A DNA stretch of 64,000 nucleotides. It comes from Tychonema sp. LEGE 06208 (GTDB taxonomy: Bacteria; Cyanobacteriota; Cyanobacteriia; Cyanobacteriales; Microcoleaceae). The notes beneath the pieces were generated by a model, which did not search any database, was not told where the DNA came from, and saw only the letters and a program-made list of their open reading frames with translations. A program made the translations under genes and the position numbers. The stretch lies in contig NZ_JADEWT010000004.1 in the NCBI RefSeq assembly GCF_015207505.1, positions 52,296-116,295 of the forward strand. The letters run 5' to 3'. This document shows, piece after piece, positions 9,004 to 20,613 of this stretch (its first letter is position 1; every line of letters begins with the position of its first letter).

Positions 9004-9243
9004 ATGACTGTCATGAGAGAGTTAATCCAACAAGAATTAGAAAAGTTCGATCGAGAACAACTCCAACAAGTATTTGAATTTATTAGCTTCCTGAAATTCC
9101 GTGCCAGATTAGTGACTATTCCTGCGATCGATGAAACTAACTTAGCTGCACTCTACAGCGAATTTGCCGAAGAAGACCGACAACTTGCGGAACTCGGAAT
9201 CAGCGAATATTCAGAACTCCTCAAACATGAGGATTTGGGATGA
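9004..9243 (+). CDS. Antitoxin of a MazF-type toxin-antitoxin pair
   Basis: A 79-residue acidic protein from ATG 9004 (an alternative ATG is at 9013). It contains IQQELEKFDREQLQQVFEFISFLKFRAR followed by an acidic tail, LYSEFAEEDRQLAELG. It ends in an ATGA overlap with the MazF-like gene, the classic antitoxin-toxin arrangement. The N-terminal half resembles the short helical antitoxins (DUF2281-like) that cyanobacteria pair with MazF or PIN toxins. It is presumably the neutralising and autoregulatory partner. I assign the role mainly from position and length. Confidence 0.75.
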   Translation: MTVMRELIQQELEKFDREQLQQVFEFISFLKFRARLVTIPAIDETNLAALYSEFAEEDRQLAELGISEYSELLKHEDLG

Positions 9244-9587
9244 CAATCAGACGAGGTGAAATCTGGATTGCCAACCTCGATCCAACACAAGGTTCCGAAC
9301 AAGCAGGCGTGCGTCCCACAATTATTTTTCAAAACGATACAATTTCGAGATACACAACTACTGTTATCAGTATTCCTCTCACAACTAATCTGCGCCGCGC
9401 CTCTCTTCCTTCCTGTGTTTTAATTCCTGGGGGCGAGGGAGGATTGACTCAAGATTCTGTTGCATTGTGCCATCAAATGCGAGTTTTGGATAAAACAAGA
9501 TTGCGAAATAAAATTGGTGAAGTCAATCCAGAGATACTGGTAAAATTAGAAAATATCATATTATTTACCTTGGGTTACTTGCCTTAA
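9240..9587 (+). CDS. MazF/PemK-family endoribonuclease toxin
   Basis: A 115-residue protein with the MazF signature RRGEIWIANLDPTQGSEQAGVRPTI at the N-terminus, followed by VISIPLTTNL and LTQDSVALCHQMRVLDKTR. MazF enzymes cleave single-stranded mRNA at short sequence motifs; the conserved Arg of the xRPxI stretch and the Thr/Ser of SIPLTTN belong to the active-site face. Its start codon overlaps the antitoxin stop (ATGA), implying translational coupling. Length is normal and the frame intact. A GC-rich hairpin follows 24 bases downstream. Confidence 0.92.
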   Translation: MTIRRGEIWIANLDPTQGSEQAGVRPTIIFQNDTISRYTTTVISIPLTTNLRRASLPSCVLIPGGEGGLTQDSVALCHQMRVLDKTRLRNKIGEVNPEILVKLENIILFTLGYLP

Positions 9588-9611
9588 AAAAGAAATCCTC
9601 GGCGATTGAAA

Positions 9612-9632
9612 CCGGCGGTTTCTCACCGCCGG
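9612..9632. terminator. Hairpin between convergent mazF-like and PhoD-like genes
   Basis: CCGGCGGT-TTCTC-ACCGCCGG forms a perfect 8-bp stem with a 5-base loop. It lies between two convergent genes, so it may end transcription from both sides, although no long T-run follows. The sequence shares GGCGGTTT motifs with the palindrome at 8788. Confidence 0.55.
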
Positions 9633-9636
9633 GAAT

Positions 9637-12219
9637 CTAATCATTTTCATCCAATCCCAGCGGCACAAAATACTGACTGTAAACCACACTATCAGGCTCC
9701 CAAAGGGGCCGCCAATAGACATTCTGGATCACCGCCTTCTCCCCATCACCCTCAGCCGGCCACTGAAAACTGACGATCGCAATATTACTGTATCCCACAA
9801 CCTCATCACCCTCTTGTAGCCAGCGATTCCGCCACAACAGCGCTATAAAATTCCACAACCTGTGCAGCCACGACAATTGTTTATTTTTGTGAGTTCTAGT
9901 TGACATTTCACCATTTTCATGAGGCAAAAACACCCTAGCTCTTTGTCGTTTAATCCAATCAATTCGATAGCCCCAATCAGGAAAAGATTGCCTATTCCTC
10001 ACAGCAGCAGCCACAGCCTTCTTTCTGCTACCTCTCGAAATTTTCACCAACTCCAGCGGCTCGTTCCATCCCAAACATTCGTGCGATCGCTCTGGCAATA
10101 GCGACTTAACCTTAGTATGAATCACATGAGTTTTCCACTCTTCATTAATCAAAGCACTAGCCGTTAACTGCGCCAATACAGAATATTTTCTACCGGCGAT
10201 TTGAGATTTTACATCGAACTCAGATGCAGGAGACAAACACTCAACATCCGGGCGACAAATGCCAAAATGCTTGTCAGACCAATAACTCAGCCGCACAGCA
10301 GCAGCATAGTGAATATCCCCCGTCAAAACAACCACCCGATCGCGCTGCTTAAAAAACTCCGACAACAGCTTCATAAAAGCCAATTCATGAAAATTCCAAG
10401 CATCCCCCGCATCACTATTAAAAACCTTTCCCTGTTTCAAATCTAACTTTTGCACCGCATCAATAATCCACAAACCCACCAAATTAGTCGGCAAAACTAC
10501 CAGCGTCGCCTCAATCTTAAACTCCCCAGTTTTATTCAACAAATCAGTCTCCCGCAAAGGCTGCTGAATTTGCTCTTCAAAACCCTTGTGAGTCAAAAGC
10601 ATCGGCGGATCGATCGCACTTTTCACCGGATATCCCCGCCAAGTCCGCGTATCCAGCACAATCACCTCATGCTTAAAACTTCTCACTGTAAAATGCCAAC
10701 TCAAAACCTCACTTACGCCGTCACAATCGCGATCCAAAATCAAAACATCATCATCTAACTTTAACTTCGGCAAACCAGTCTCAATATCAACCGCCGGAAT
10801 CCCCAAATACGAAGCCGCCTCTTCCCAAACAGCAACATCAGTCCCCGCCGAATTCGACCACTTTTGGGCAGCCTTTAATAACTTATCTCCGACATTTTCG
10901 CGATCGAACTGTGCGGGCGTATTTCCCCAAGCCTGAAACACAGCATAAGCCAGCAAAGCATTCTGCACCACCCGGCGGCCAAGCGGCTTACCCAGCACCC
11001 GGTAACACCACTCCCGATTCAAATACCAATCATCACTAACATCATGATCGTCACAAATCATATAAGTCGGAATATTAGCCAGCGCCCGCCTCACCCTCCA
11101 CAAATTGCCAGCAAAACCGCCAAGTTCAACAACTTCTCTATCCCAGACTTTTGCCAGCTTAGAATCTAGACAAATATCCTTACCCTTCGGAAAATTATCG
11201 CACCAAAGTACAGGCGACCAAACTAACAAATACATCGCGCAATATTCGCCCAAACCGAACAAATGACTTTTCGCCTTGTCCGGTTTATTCACCAACATGG
11301 CCGTAAAGCCGCCAAAATCTCTGGCAATATCGCTGCGAGTCCCCGGCTTTAACTCAATTGGCTTTTTGTAGTCAGACTCAGCCTTAGACTGTTTCCCAAT
11401 AGGCGACTCTCTAAAAATTTCCCTTTTTTGGCCAACTACATTTTCGTTTTCTGAATTTTTAGGTATACTGATACACAAATTCAAATTCTTTTTTATTTGG
11501 GCATCATTCATCAGGGGCATATTTTCTTCCCAGCCCAAAAGTGTATCGCCAGCATCCGTCAAAGCCCACAGCAGGGGATCTGCAACGTCATCCCCGTAAA
11601 TTTGGTCGCCTGTTAAAAACAGTTGGTGGGGACGGAAATTTGCCATTCCTGCAAACTGTGCGATCGAATTATCCAAGATTGGCAGCGCATCTCTGCCGTC
11701 TCCCTGGGGCTTGCGACAAGAACCGTGAACAATACGCAAATAGTTTAAATCTTGCGGTGGCAGGGCAAAAGTCGGCAACCCGTGAGGGAAATAACCGATC
11801 GTCTCCGGCGAGGAAACTGACAAATTAGGGGATGCAGGCCACAAGCAAGAAAGGAGATTTTCTTTCTCTTTGTCTGGAAGTGCAACCTCCGAGGGCGAAT
11901 CAGGACTTGCAGCAAACTCTATGTCATAAGCATAAATTTTTCCGTATGTCAAGACTTTGCTGTCGATCAGTTGAGCCGTCACGGCCACTACGTGCAGGTA
12001 TTTCCCGATCGCCACGGTAGTGTTCGTACCTTGGAGTAGCGGTGCACCGAGAATTTCGCCGGTGCCGCCCTCAGTCGCATAAACCTTGAGTTCTACTTCG
12101 CGGGGTGCTTTCAGAGCCAGCCAAACTGTCACCGCCCCTGTTTCAGTCCGGCGCAAAATCGGGCCGGCCAGGATGAGCGGCAAGTGATGAATTCGATGAT
12201 TTAATGGTGTCCACGACAT
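9637..12219 (-). CDS. PhoD-like metallophosphatase
   Basis: An 860-residue protein, longer than typical PhoD enzymes. Metallophosphatase motifs appear in order: GSCRKPQGDGRD (from about 166), LFLTGDQIYGDDVADP (about 201-216), MICDDHDVSDDWYLN in the middle, and VVLTGDIHYAAAV towards the C-terminus. These Asp/His/Asn residues bind the di-metal (Fe/Ca-type) centre in PhoD-like phosphatases. An N-terminal beta-rich domain (about 15-110) resembles the PhoD N-domain. No Tat signal is visible, so it may act inside the cell, and the substrate is unknown. It is monocistronic and convergent with the toxin-antitoxin pair. Confidence 0.85.
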   Translation of the reverse strand: MSWTPLNHRIHHLPLILAGPILRRTETGAVTVWLALKAPREVELKVYATEGGTGEILGAPLLQGTNTTVAIGKYLHVVAVTAQLIDSKVLTYGKIYAYDIEFAASPDSPSEVALPDKEKENLLSCLWPASPNLSVSSPETIGYFPHGLPTFALPPQDLNYLRIVHGSCRKPQGDGRDALPILDNSIAQFAGMANFRPHQLFLTGDQIYGDDVADPLLWALTDAGDTLLGWEENMPLMNDAQIKKNLNLCISIPKNSENENVVGQKREIFRESPIGKQSKAESDYKKPIELKPGTRSDIARDFGGFTAMLVNKPDKAKSHLFGLGEYCAMYLLVWSPVLWCDNFPKGKDICLDSKLAKVWDREVVELGGFAGNLWRVRRALANIPTYMICDDHDVSDDWYLNREWCYRVLGKPLGRRVVQNALLAYAVFQAWGNTPAQFDRENVGDKLLKAAQKWSNSAGTDVAVWEEAASYLGIPAVDIETGLPKLKLDDDVLILDRDCDGVSEVLSWHFTVRSFKHEVIVLDTRTWRGYPVKSAIDPPMLLTHKGFEEQIQQPLRETDLLNKTGEFKIEATLVVLPTNLVGLWIIDAVQKLDLKQGKVFNSDAGDAWNFHELAFMKLLSEFFKQRDRVVVLTGDIHYAAAVRLSYWSDKHFGICRPDVECLSPASEFDVKSQIAGRKYSVLAQLTASALINEEWKTHVIHTKVKSLLPERSHECLGWNEPLELVKISRGSRKKAVAAAVRNRQSFPDWGYRIDWIKRQRARVFLPHENGEMSTRTHKNKQLSWLHRLWNFIALLWRNRWLQEGDEVVGYSNIAIVSFQWPAEGDGEKAVIQNVYWRPLWEPDSVVYSQYFVPLGLDEND

Positions 12220-12507
12220 AGGATTAAAAAAAAATAAAATAAAATTAGGGGTTTTCTAGCAATTCAGATGTGAGGCGATCGATCGACCGCAAGTCAATTT
12301 TCCATTTTCTATTTTTTATTCACTCCATTTACTTCACAGATCGATCGCCAGAGTCCGAACATCAGTCGAAAATTGGGGGCTTTCCACCACAGCCAGGGGG
12401 AGGGTTGTATCTGTTTATCGGTCGGGTAAACCGCTTAATTAATGCTAATTCTGGCAACCCGCGCGCGCAAAATTGTAACAAGTCATTAAGAAAAATTAAT
12501 AATCACC

Positions 12508-14664
12508 ATGCTACAAGAAGAACATTTACAGCATTTCCTAGATTCAGTCCCGCAACAAGTAATTAAACCATCAGAATCCCCTGTAGAGCGCAACAGCCCA
12601 CCGCTCTACTTCTCACCTTTAGATCGGGCGATCGACCGCCACCCCCTCACAGTGGCTCCAGAAACCCCGATCGCCCAAGTGTTAGCTCTCATGAACCCGA
12701 TGCGCGTCTCGTGTCAGCTTTGTAGCGAAAAACAAAAAGCTCTTCCGGGCCCGGCAAAGCGCAGTTGCGTCATAGTTGTGGAGGACGATCGCCCGATCGG
12801 CATTTTTACAGAAAGGGATATCGTCAAGCTAACAACCGTCGAAGCTTGCGCCATCAAACTGACAATTGCTGATGTCATGACTCGATCGCCAATTACCCTC
12901 AAACAATCCGAGTCTCAAGACATCTTCACAGCTATGTTCACCTTGCGCCAGTACCAAATCCGGCACTTACCCGTAGTGGATGACGGCGATCGACTCGTGG
13001 GCATCATCACCCGCGAAGCCATTCACGAAGCCCTGCAACCGGTCAACTTACTCACGAATTTACGCAGTGCAGAAGATGTAATGACTAAGGAAGTCATTTG
13101 TGCCCCAGAAACTGCCTCAGCCCTCGATTTAGCCCTGCTAATGGTCAAACATCGAGTTAGTTGTATCGTCATTGTCGAAAAACCAATTCAGCATCCACAG
13201 CGGGCGATCGTACCAATAGAAAATTACCTTATTCCCGTCGGCATTGTCACCGAACGCGACATCGTGCAGTTTCACGCCCTCGAATTAAACCTCTCCCAAA
13301 TTTCCGCCGCTGAGGTGATGAGTGCACCTTTATTTTGTATATCTCCTGTCGATTCCCTCTTCCGGGCCCACCAAGAAATGCAGCGACACGGAGTCCGCCG
13401 TTTGGTAGTAGTTGGCAGTCAGAGAGAACTTTTGGGTGTCATCTCTCTCACAAGTTTGCCGCAAGTTTTTAACCAATCTGAAATGTACGGGACGATCGAG
13501 CTTTTGCAGCAAGCAGTAGACGATCGAGCCGCCCAATTGCAGAAAACAAACCAACTTTTGCAGCAAGAAATTTTAGAGAAGCAGCGCGCCCAAGAAGCCC
13601 TGCGCCAAGCCCACGACGACTTAAAAAAACAAGTTGAAGAACGCACGGCCCAACTTTTAGAATCAAACGAATTATTGAGACGAGATATTATTAAGCGCCA
13701 GCGAGTCGAAGAAGTGCTGCGGACAAAGCAAACTTGCTTGAAAAATCAAGCACAGCAATTAGAAGAAACAGTGCGGAAATTGCAGCAAACTCAAAGTCAA
13801 TTAGTCCAAACCGAAAAAATGTCTTCTTTGGGACAAATGATTGCCGGTATCGCCCACGAAATTAACAATCCCGTGAATTTTATCTACGGCAATCTTTCCC
13901 ACACCAATCATTACATCAAAGAATTGATCAAACTCTTGGATCTTTACCAGCAGCACTATCCCGAACCAGTCTCGGAAATTCGGGAAGCAGCAGCAGAGAT
14001 GGAAATCGATTTTTTGGTGGAAGACTTAGCTAAGATGCTGTCTTCAATGCAAGTAGGAACCGAACGCATCCGCCAAATAGTTTTGTCCATGCGTAATTTT
14101 TCGCGATCGGATCAATCTAACGTCAAACCCGTTGACATTCACGAAGGACTCGACAGCACTTTGTTGATTTTGCAGCACCGACTCAAAGCTCAAGGCAGAC
14201 ATCCAGCAATTCACATTATTAAGGAATACGGCGATTTGCCCCGCGTCGAGTGCTGTGGCAGTCAAATAAATCAAGTATTTATGAATATTCTCGGTAATGC
14301 GATTGATGCCTTAGATGAAGAAATCTATAACGGGGAGTGGGCGAGTAAAAATGGTAAAAATTCACCGCCATCGATTCCTAGTTCTCCCTTAACTATTCCC
14401 GCTATTACAATTCGCACTGAAGTTGTTGGCGATTCTGTAGCGATCCGCATTTCTGACAACGGGCGGGGCATACCGGATGATATTCGCAGCCAATTATTTG
14501 ACCCATTTTTTACTACCAAACCAGTCGGTAAGGGTACGGGTTTGGGGCTGTCTATTTCCTACCACTTAGTCGTAGAAAAGCACCGAGGGCGGCTTGAATG
14601 CGTTTCCGAAGTCGGAGTCGGTACCGAATTTGCGATCGAAATTCCGATCGTCAGCAGTTGTTAG
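12508..14664 (+). CDS. Histidine kinase with four CBS domains
   Basis: A 718-residue protein. Four CBS motifs occupy about residues 30-325, recognisable by repeated units such as [41 protein letters not shown] and [16 protein letters not shown] domains usually bind adenine nucleotides. A long coiled coil (about 325-430) leads to the HisKA dimerisation helix [16 protein letters not shown], with the phospho-accepting His at 450. The C-terminal ATPase domain has [12 protein letters not shown] and [12 protein letters not shown]. No membrane segment, PAS or receiver domain is present, so it is a cytosolic sensor probably reading energy or nucleotide status (inference). No response regulator gene is adjacent. 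It belongs to the HxxHNxxxNP-like cyanobacterial kinase class. Confidence 0.9.
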   Translation: MLQEEHLQHFLDSVPQQVIKPSESPVERNSPPLYFSPLDRAIDRHPLTVAPETPIAQVLALMNPMRVSCQLCSEKQKALPGPAKRSCVIVVEDDRPIGIFTERDIVKLTTVEACAIKLTIADVMTRSPITLKQSESQDIFTAMFTLRQYQIRHLPVVDDGDRLVGIITREAIHEALQPVNLLTNLRSAEDVMTKEVICAPETASALDLALLMVKHRVSCIVIVEKPIQHPQRAIVPIENYLIPVGIVTERDIVQFHALELNLSQISAAEVMSAPLFCISPVDSLFRAHQEMQRHGVRRLVVVGSQRELLGVISLTSLPQVFNQSEMYGTIELLQQAVDDRAAQLQKTNQLLQQEILEKQRAQEALRQAHDDLKKQVEERTAQLLESNELLRRDIIKRQRVEEVLRTKQTCLKNQAQQLEETVRKLQQTQSQLVQTEKMSSLGQMIAGIAHEINNPVNFIYGNLSHTNHYIKELIKLLDLYQQHYPEPVSEIREAAAEMEIDFLVEDLAKMLSSMQVGTERIRQIVLSMRNFSRSDQSNVKPVDIHEGLDSTLLILQHRLKAQGRHPAIHIIKEYGDLPRVECCGSQINQVFMNILGNAIDALDEEIYNGEWASKNGKNSPPSIPSSPLTIPAITIRTEVVGDSVAIRISDNGRGIPDDIRSQLFDPFFTTKPVGKGTGLGLSISYHLVVEKHRGRLECVSEVGVGTEFAIEIPIVSSC

Positions 14665-15530
14665 GAAAGCAGTTGGTAGTTGGCAGTGGTTAGTGGTTAG
14701 GAAAGCAGTTGGCAGTTGGCAGTGGTTAGTGGTTAGTTGTTAGTCAGCAGTTGTTAGTCAGCAGTTGTTAGTCATTAGTCATCAGTCATTAGTCTGATTT
14801 TGGAGGAAGAAGGAAGATTTTCCTCATCTCCCACTCTCCAGCAATCTGCCAAATCTGCCAAATCTCCCAAATCTGCCAAATCTCCCACTTTCCCCCAAAT
14901 CTCCCAGTCCCCCAGCCCGTCGTGCTAAATCCTAAAAATTCACAATTTTTTACATAACACCAGAAACCCTAGCAAAATCAATCTTTCCCAATCTCAAATC
15001 GAAAAATGCAAAATCTCAAATCGTCTAACTTTGGCATCCCCATACCCAATTAATCGAACTCACTCTCCCCTTTGGCTCATCCACCAGCGCCTTTGTGCGC
15101 GTTCCCCTCGCGCCGTACAAGCCATCAACTGCCCGCATCAGAGCCCCAAAGCCAAAAGCCCAGATTGTTGGAGAAGTTAATTTTTGTTTTATTTTTGTTC
15201 CTCTTTAACCAAAAAAAGCATTATAAAATTAACTTAGAATCTAAAAAAAAGCTAAAAATTGATTTGTAAATCAAAAAAGCAGCTAAGATTCCTGAAGATG
15301 CAAAATAAATCAAATTACTAGCATTTTCATTTGTCAGCCCCCTTTCTTTTCCTCGCAAGTTAGCTAATAATGCTTTCAACGAGCTAAGACACGGCCGACC
15401 CCCAAATAGACAAAAATGGCATAGCAGTAAGGGCATTGGAGGAAAGGCTATTTCATTTGGGCGATCGCAACATCAAAGCGCGAAACCCCAGCCCCGATCG
15501 TTTTGATAGAAACCTATAGGAGAACAAAGA
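14665..15530. other. Repeat-rich intergenic region upstream of chlL
   Basis: About 865 bases. The first part (14665-14790) is made of GTTGGCAGTTGGCAGTGG and GTTAGTCAGCA/TTAGTCA short repeats. The next part (about 14825-14910) is a CCAAATCTGCCAAATCTCC-type tandem repeat. The remainder should hold the chlL promoter and leader. A 65-codon frame at 15072 has no coding signature. The chlL ribosome binding site AGGAGA lies at about 15519-15524. Confidence 0.6.
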
Positions 15531-16397
15531 GTGAAACTCGCAGTTTACGGAAAAGGTGGAATTGGCAAATCGACAACAAGCTGCAACATCTCCGTTGCCC
15601 TAGCCAAGCGCGGCAAGAAAGTTTTGCAAATCGGTTGCGATCCAAAACACGACAGCACATTTACCCTCACAGGCTTTTTAATACCCACAATTATCGACAC
15701 CCTTCAGCAAAAGGACTATCACTACGAAGACGTTTGGCCTGAAGATGTCATCTACAAAGGCTACGGCGGCGTTGACTGCGTAGAAGCAGGCGGCCCCCCC
15801 GCAGGAGCTGGTTGCGGCGGCTACGTAGTCGGAGAGACCGTTAAACTGCTCAAAGAGCTCAATGCCTTCGACGAATACGACATCATCCTGTTTGACGTGC
15901 TCGGCGACGTAGTGTGTGGCGGTTTTGCCGCCCCGTTGAACTACGCCGACTACTGCATGATCGTCACCGACAACGGGTTCGACGCATTATTCGCAGCCAA
16001 CCGCATCGCCGCCTCAGTCCGCGAAAAAGCCCGCACTCACCCGTTGCGACTCGCCGGTTTAATTGGCAACCGCACATCCAAGCGCGACTTGATTGACAAG
16101 TACATAGACACCGTACCCATGCCGGTGCTAGAAGTGCTGCCCCTGATTGAAGACATCCGCGTTTCTCGCGTCAAAGGTAAAACATTGTTTGAGATGGCCG
16201 AAAGCGATCCATCCCTAAACTACGTCTGCGATTACTACCTCAACATCGCCGACCAGATTTTGGCAATGCCTGAAGGAGTAGTGCCCAACGACACGCCCGA
16301 TCGCGAATTATTCTCCTTGCTGTCAGATTTTTATCTAAATCCTGTGCAACCAGTGGTCAAGAAGGAGGAAGATGAGCTAGACCTGATGATGGTTTAA
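15531..16397 (+). CDS. chlL: Light-independent protochlorophyllide reductase iron protein ChlL
   Basis: A 288-residue protein, standard ChlL length, from GTG 15531 with AGGAGA upstream. The P-loop [10 protein letters not shown] is at 7-16. The two cysteines that bridge the 4Fe-4S cluster across the homodimer are C95 (AGAGCGGY) and C129 (GDVVCGGF). ChlL is the nitrogenase-Fe-protein-like ATPase that feeds electrons to ChlN/ChlB to reduce protochlorophyllide to chlorophyllide in the dark. It is oxygen sensitive. The gene opens the chl cluster here, with an acidic repeat protein and then chlN downstream. Confidence 0.97.
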   Translation: MKLAVYGKGGIGKSTTSCNISVALAKRGKKVLQIGCDPKHDSTFTLTGFLIPTIIDTLQQKDYHYEDVWPEDVIYKGYGGVDCVEAGGPPAGAGCGGYVVGETVKLLKELNAFDEYDIILFDVLGDVVCGGFAAPLNYADYCMIVTDNGFDALFAANRIAASVREKARTHPLRLAGLIGNRTSKRDLIDKYIDTVPMPVLEVLPLIEDIRVSRVKGKTLFEMAESDPSLNYVCDYYLNIADQILAMPEGVVPNDTPDRELFSLLSDFYLNPVQPVVKKEEDELDLMMV

Positions 16398-16428
16398 TAC
16401 GTCTAGCGATCAGGATGAGGATGAGGTT

Positions 16429-18027
16429 ATGGCTTTTTTTGATACTTTTTCAGTTGCTCTCAAACAGAAGTGGTTGGACTACTACCAGACGAATCGCGCT
16501 TGGCTGCTCCTGCACATGACGGCTGACAACACGGTCGCTACACCCGACGGCGGGAAAAGGCCTGTTTCTTACCTCATCCTGGGAATTGCGGCTGCCCTGG
16601 AGCCGGAACTCCAGCAACTAATGCTGCCCTTCTCAAAACTAAAGCCGGATGCAGACAGTCTGATAGAAGTGTTGGGGCTAAATTTTGACCCAGACATAGC
16701 GCTGGGTATGCCCTCAATTACCGGACTGCAGACTGCAGGCGAATCTCCCGCACCCACAGCAACTCCAACAGCAACTGCTGCACCCACAGCAACTCCAACA
16801 GTAACTGCTGCACCCACAGCAACTCCAACAGTAACTGCTGCACCCGCAGCAACTCCAACAGTAACTGCTGCACCCGCTGATGCGAAATCTAATCAATTGG
16901 GCGGTGCGGTATTAGCAGCCGGAGTAGTCGCGGGAGTAGCCGGAGTCGCCGGTCTGGTGGCTGCTAATGCACTCAGTTCCGAGGATGAATCCTTCGATGA
17001 GTTTGAGGAAGAAGCTGTCTCTGACTTCGACCTGGGCGATGACGAAGAAGAAGTTGTCTCTGACTTCGACCTGGGCGATGACGAGGAAGAAGTTGTCTCT
17101 GACTTCGACTTGGGCGATGACGAGGAAGAAGCTGTCTCTGACTTCGACTTGGGCGATGACGAGGAAGAAGCCTCGGCTTTGGACGGTCTCGGTCTAGGCG
17201 ACGATGAGGAAGACGCCTTATCTGACTTCGATATGGGCGATGACGAGGAAGATGCCGTATCTGGCTTCGATATGGGCGATGACGAGGAAGAAGAAGCCTC
17301 GGCTTTGGGCGGTCTCGACCTCGGCGATGACGAGGAAGAAGAAGAAGCCTTGGCTTTGGGCGGTCTCGACCTCGGCGATGACGAGGAAGAAGAAGAAGAA
17401 GAAGCCTTGGCTTTGGGCAGTCTCGACCTCGGCGATGACGATCTCGACCTCGGCGATGACGAGGAAGAAGAAGCAGAAGCCTTGGCTTTGGGCGGTCTCG
17501 ACCTCGGTGATGACGAGGAAGAAGAAGCCTTGGCTTTGGGCGGTCTCGACCTCGGTGATGACGAGGAAGAAGAAGCCTTGGCTTTGGGCGGTTTCGACCT
17601 CGGCGATGACGATGAGGAAGAAGCCTCGGCTTTGGACGGTTTCGACCTCGGCGATGACGATGATGAAGAAGTCTCATCACAATTTGGGACTTTGACCTCT
17701 GGAGACCTCGAAGCGGCGATATCCGATCCGTTTGGGGAAGAAGAGCCAGATTTTGTCGCCGAAGAAATACCCGATCCGTTTGGGGCATCGACTTCAGATG
17801 ACCTAGACCTAGACCTGGATCTGGGCGACTTGGACGATGACGGTATGGACGATTTCTCTCTGTCTGATGATGATGATGATGACCTCGACGATCTCGGACT
17901 TGACGATCTGGGAGAAGCAACTACCGGAGATCCTGATGAAGATGACTTAGATGCTCTAGGTCTCGGTGATTTGGATGTCGATGATGAAGATGAAGAAATT
18001 TCGGGTTTTTTGTCTGATTTTAAATGA
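16429..18027 (+). CDS. Acidic repeat protein with DUF5331-like N-terminus, inside the chlL-chlN cluster
   Basis: A 532-residue protein in three parts. Residues 1-95 form a folded-looking domain (MAFFDTFSVALKQKWLDYY, YLILGIAAALEPEL, MLPFSKLKPDADSLIEVLGL) that I believe corresponds to DUF5331, which often sits next to chlL in cyanobacteria. Residues about 105-150 are a decapeptide repeat, APTATPTVTA. A hydrophobic segment follows (about 157-182, LGGAVLAAGVVAGVAGVAGL). From 183 to the end the protein is intensely acidic, built of 13-15-residue units of the type SDFDLGDDEEEVV and ALGGLDLGDDEEEE. It starts 31 bases after chlL on the same strand and is probably co-transcribed. Function is unknown; the tail should be disordered and could bind cations or basic partners. 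Confidence 0.8.
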   Translation: MAFFDTFSVALKQKWLDYYQTNRAWLLLHMTADNTVATPDGGKRPVSYLILGIAAALEPELQQLMLPFSKLKPDADSLIEVLGLNFDPDIALGMPSITGLQTAGESPAPTATPTATAAPTATPTVTAAPTATPTVTAAPAATPTVTAAPADAKSNQLGGAVLAAGVVAGVAGVAGLVAANALSSEDESFDEFEEEAVSDFDLGDDEEEVVSDFDLGDDEEEVVSDFDLGDDEEEAVSDFDLGDDEEEASALDGLGLGDDEEDALSDFDMGDDEEDAVSGFDMGDDEEEEASALGGLDLGDDEEEEEALALGGLDLGDDEEEEEEEALALGSLDLGDDDLDLGDDEEEEAEALALGGLDLGDDEEEEALALGGLDLGDDEEEEALALGGFDLGDDDEEEASALDGFDLGDDDDEEVSSQFGTLTSGDLEAAISDPFGEEEPDFVAEEIPDPFGASTSDDLDLDLDLGDLDDDGMDDFSLSDDDDDDLDDLGLDDLGEATTGDPDEDDLDALGLGDLDVDDEDEEISGFLSDFK

Positions 18028-19911
<1,884 letters not shown>

Positions 19912-19938
19912 TTTCTGAATTACATCTGATTCCTAGCG

Positions 19939-19968
19939 AGGGTGGGCAATGCCCACCCTTATTTATTA
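19939..19968 (+). terminator. Probable intrinsic terminator of chlN
   Basis: AGGGTGGGCA-A-TGCCCACCCT can form a near-perfect 10-bp inverted repeat, followed by TATTTATTA. It sits 27 bases after the chlN stop and before hicA, which suggests that the hicAB-RT cluster is transcribed separately. Confidence 0.7.
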
Positions 19969-19995
19969 GAATAGTATAAGCATCCATAAAAAATT

Positions 19996-20265
19996 ATGGG
20001 CAAGTTAGGAAAACTGGTAGAACAATTTTTAGCAAATCCACCAGAAGTCCGGTTTGACGATGTGTGCTATATCCTAACTGCTTTTGGGTTTGAAGAAAAG
20101 CGATCGAAAGGAAGTCACCATACTTTTGTCAATACTGATGGATTAAATATTACAGTTCCTAAAAAAGGCGGTCAAAAGGTAAAAGGAGTATACGTAAAGC
20201 AAATTGTTGCGCTATTGAAACTAGAGGAATGGAGCAATGAATCAGAAGATAGAATTGAAGAATAA
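19996..20265 (+). CDS. hicA: HicA-type mRNA interferase toxin
   Basis: An 89-residue small basic protein. It has the double-stranded-RNA-binding-like HicA fold signature: GFEEKRSKGSHHTFVN, where the His of GSHHTF is the catalytic residue, followed by ITVPKKGGQKVKGVYVKQIV. HicA toxins cleave mRNA and block translation. The gene overlaps the following hicB by 29 bases, so the two are translationally coupled. HicA is intact and of usual length with a slight C-terminal extension. Confidence 0.9.
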   Translation: MGKLGKLVEQFLANPPEVRFDDVCYILTAFGFEEKRSKGSHHTFVNTDGLNITVPKKGGQKVKGVYVKQIVALLKLEEWSNESEDRIEE

Positions 20266-20605
20266 ATCTTTAGAATATTACTTAAACCTGAGATATGCTG
20301 TAAGTTTTTACCCAGATCCAGAAGGAGGCTATACAGTCCTCATCAAAGACATTCCAGGTTGTATGTCTGTAGGAGAAACTTTGCTAGAAGCAATGGAGAA
20401 CATTGAGGAAGCTAGGGAATTGTGGATAGAGACTGCTTATGAGTGCGGGCATGAGATTCCTTTACCTACAACGGAAATTGAGTATAGCGGAAATTTATCG
20501 TTACAGATTCCTAAATCTCTACATTTGAGTTTAGCAGAAAAAGCGGAAAGGGAAGGAGTTAGTCTTGACCAGTACATTTTGGTTCTGTTAAGTAAAGCAA
20601 GCTAA
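20237..20605 (+). CDS. hicB: HicB-type antitoxin
   Basis: A 122-residue protein. The N-terminal partial RNase-H-like fold shows YAVSFYPDPEGGYTVLIKDIPGCMSVGETLLEAMENI, the HicB signature. The C-terminal part (LQIPKSLHLSLAEKAEREGVSLDQYILVLL) is a ribbon-helix-helix/Arc-like DNA-binding domain, so it can repress its own operon. It overlaps hicA by 29 bases and ends only 8 bases before a reverse transcriptase gene. That spacing suggests the three genes form one operon. Confidence 0.92.
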   Translation: MNQKIELKNKSLEYYLNLRYAVSFYPDPEGGYTVLIKDIPGCMSVGETLLEAMENIEEARELWIETAYECGHEIPLPTTEIEYSGNLSLQIPKSLHLSLAEKAEREGVSLDQYILVLLSKAS

Positions 20606-20613
20606 AAAATAAT

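Noticed and set aside
15072..15269. 65-codon frame upstream of chlL
   Set aside because: Composition is not protein-like and it ends in an AT-rich leader region; no ribosome binding site.
16973..17920. A 315-codon minus-strand frame opposite the acidic repeat protein
   Set aside because: Its Arg/Pro/His-rich repeats are the mirror of the Asp/Glu/Leu repeats on the plus strand; the plus-strand gene is supported by its N-terminal domain and position.
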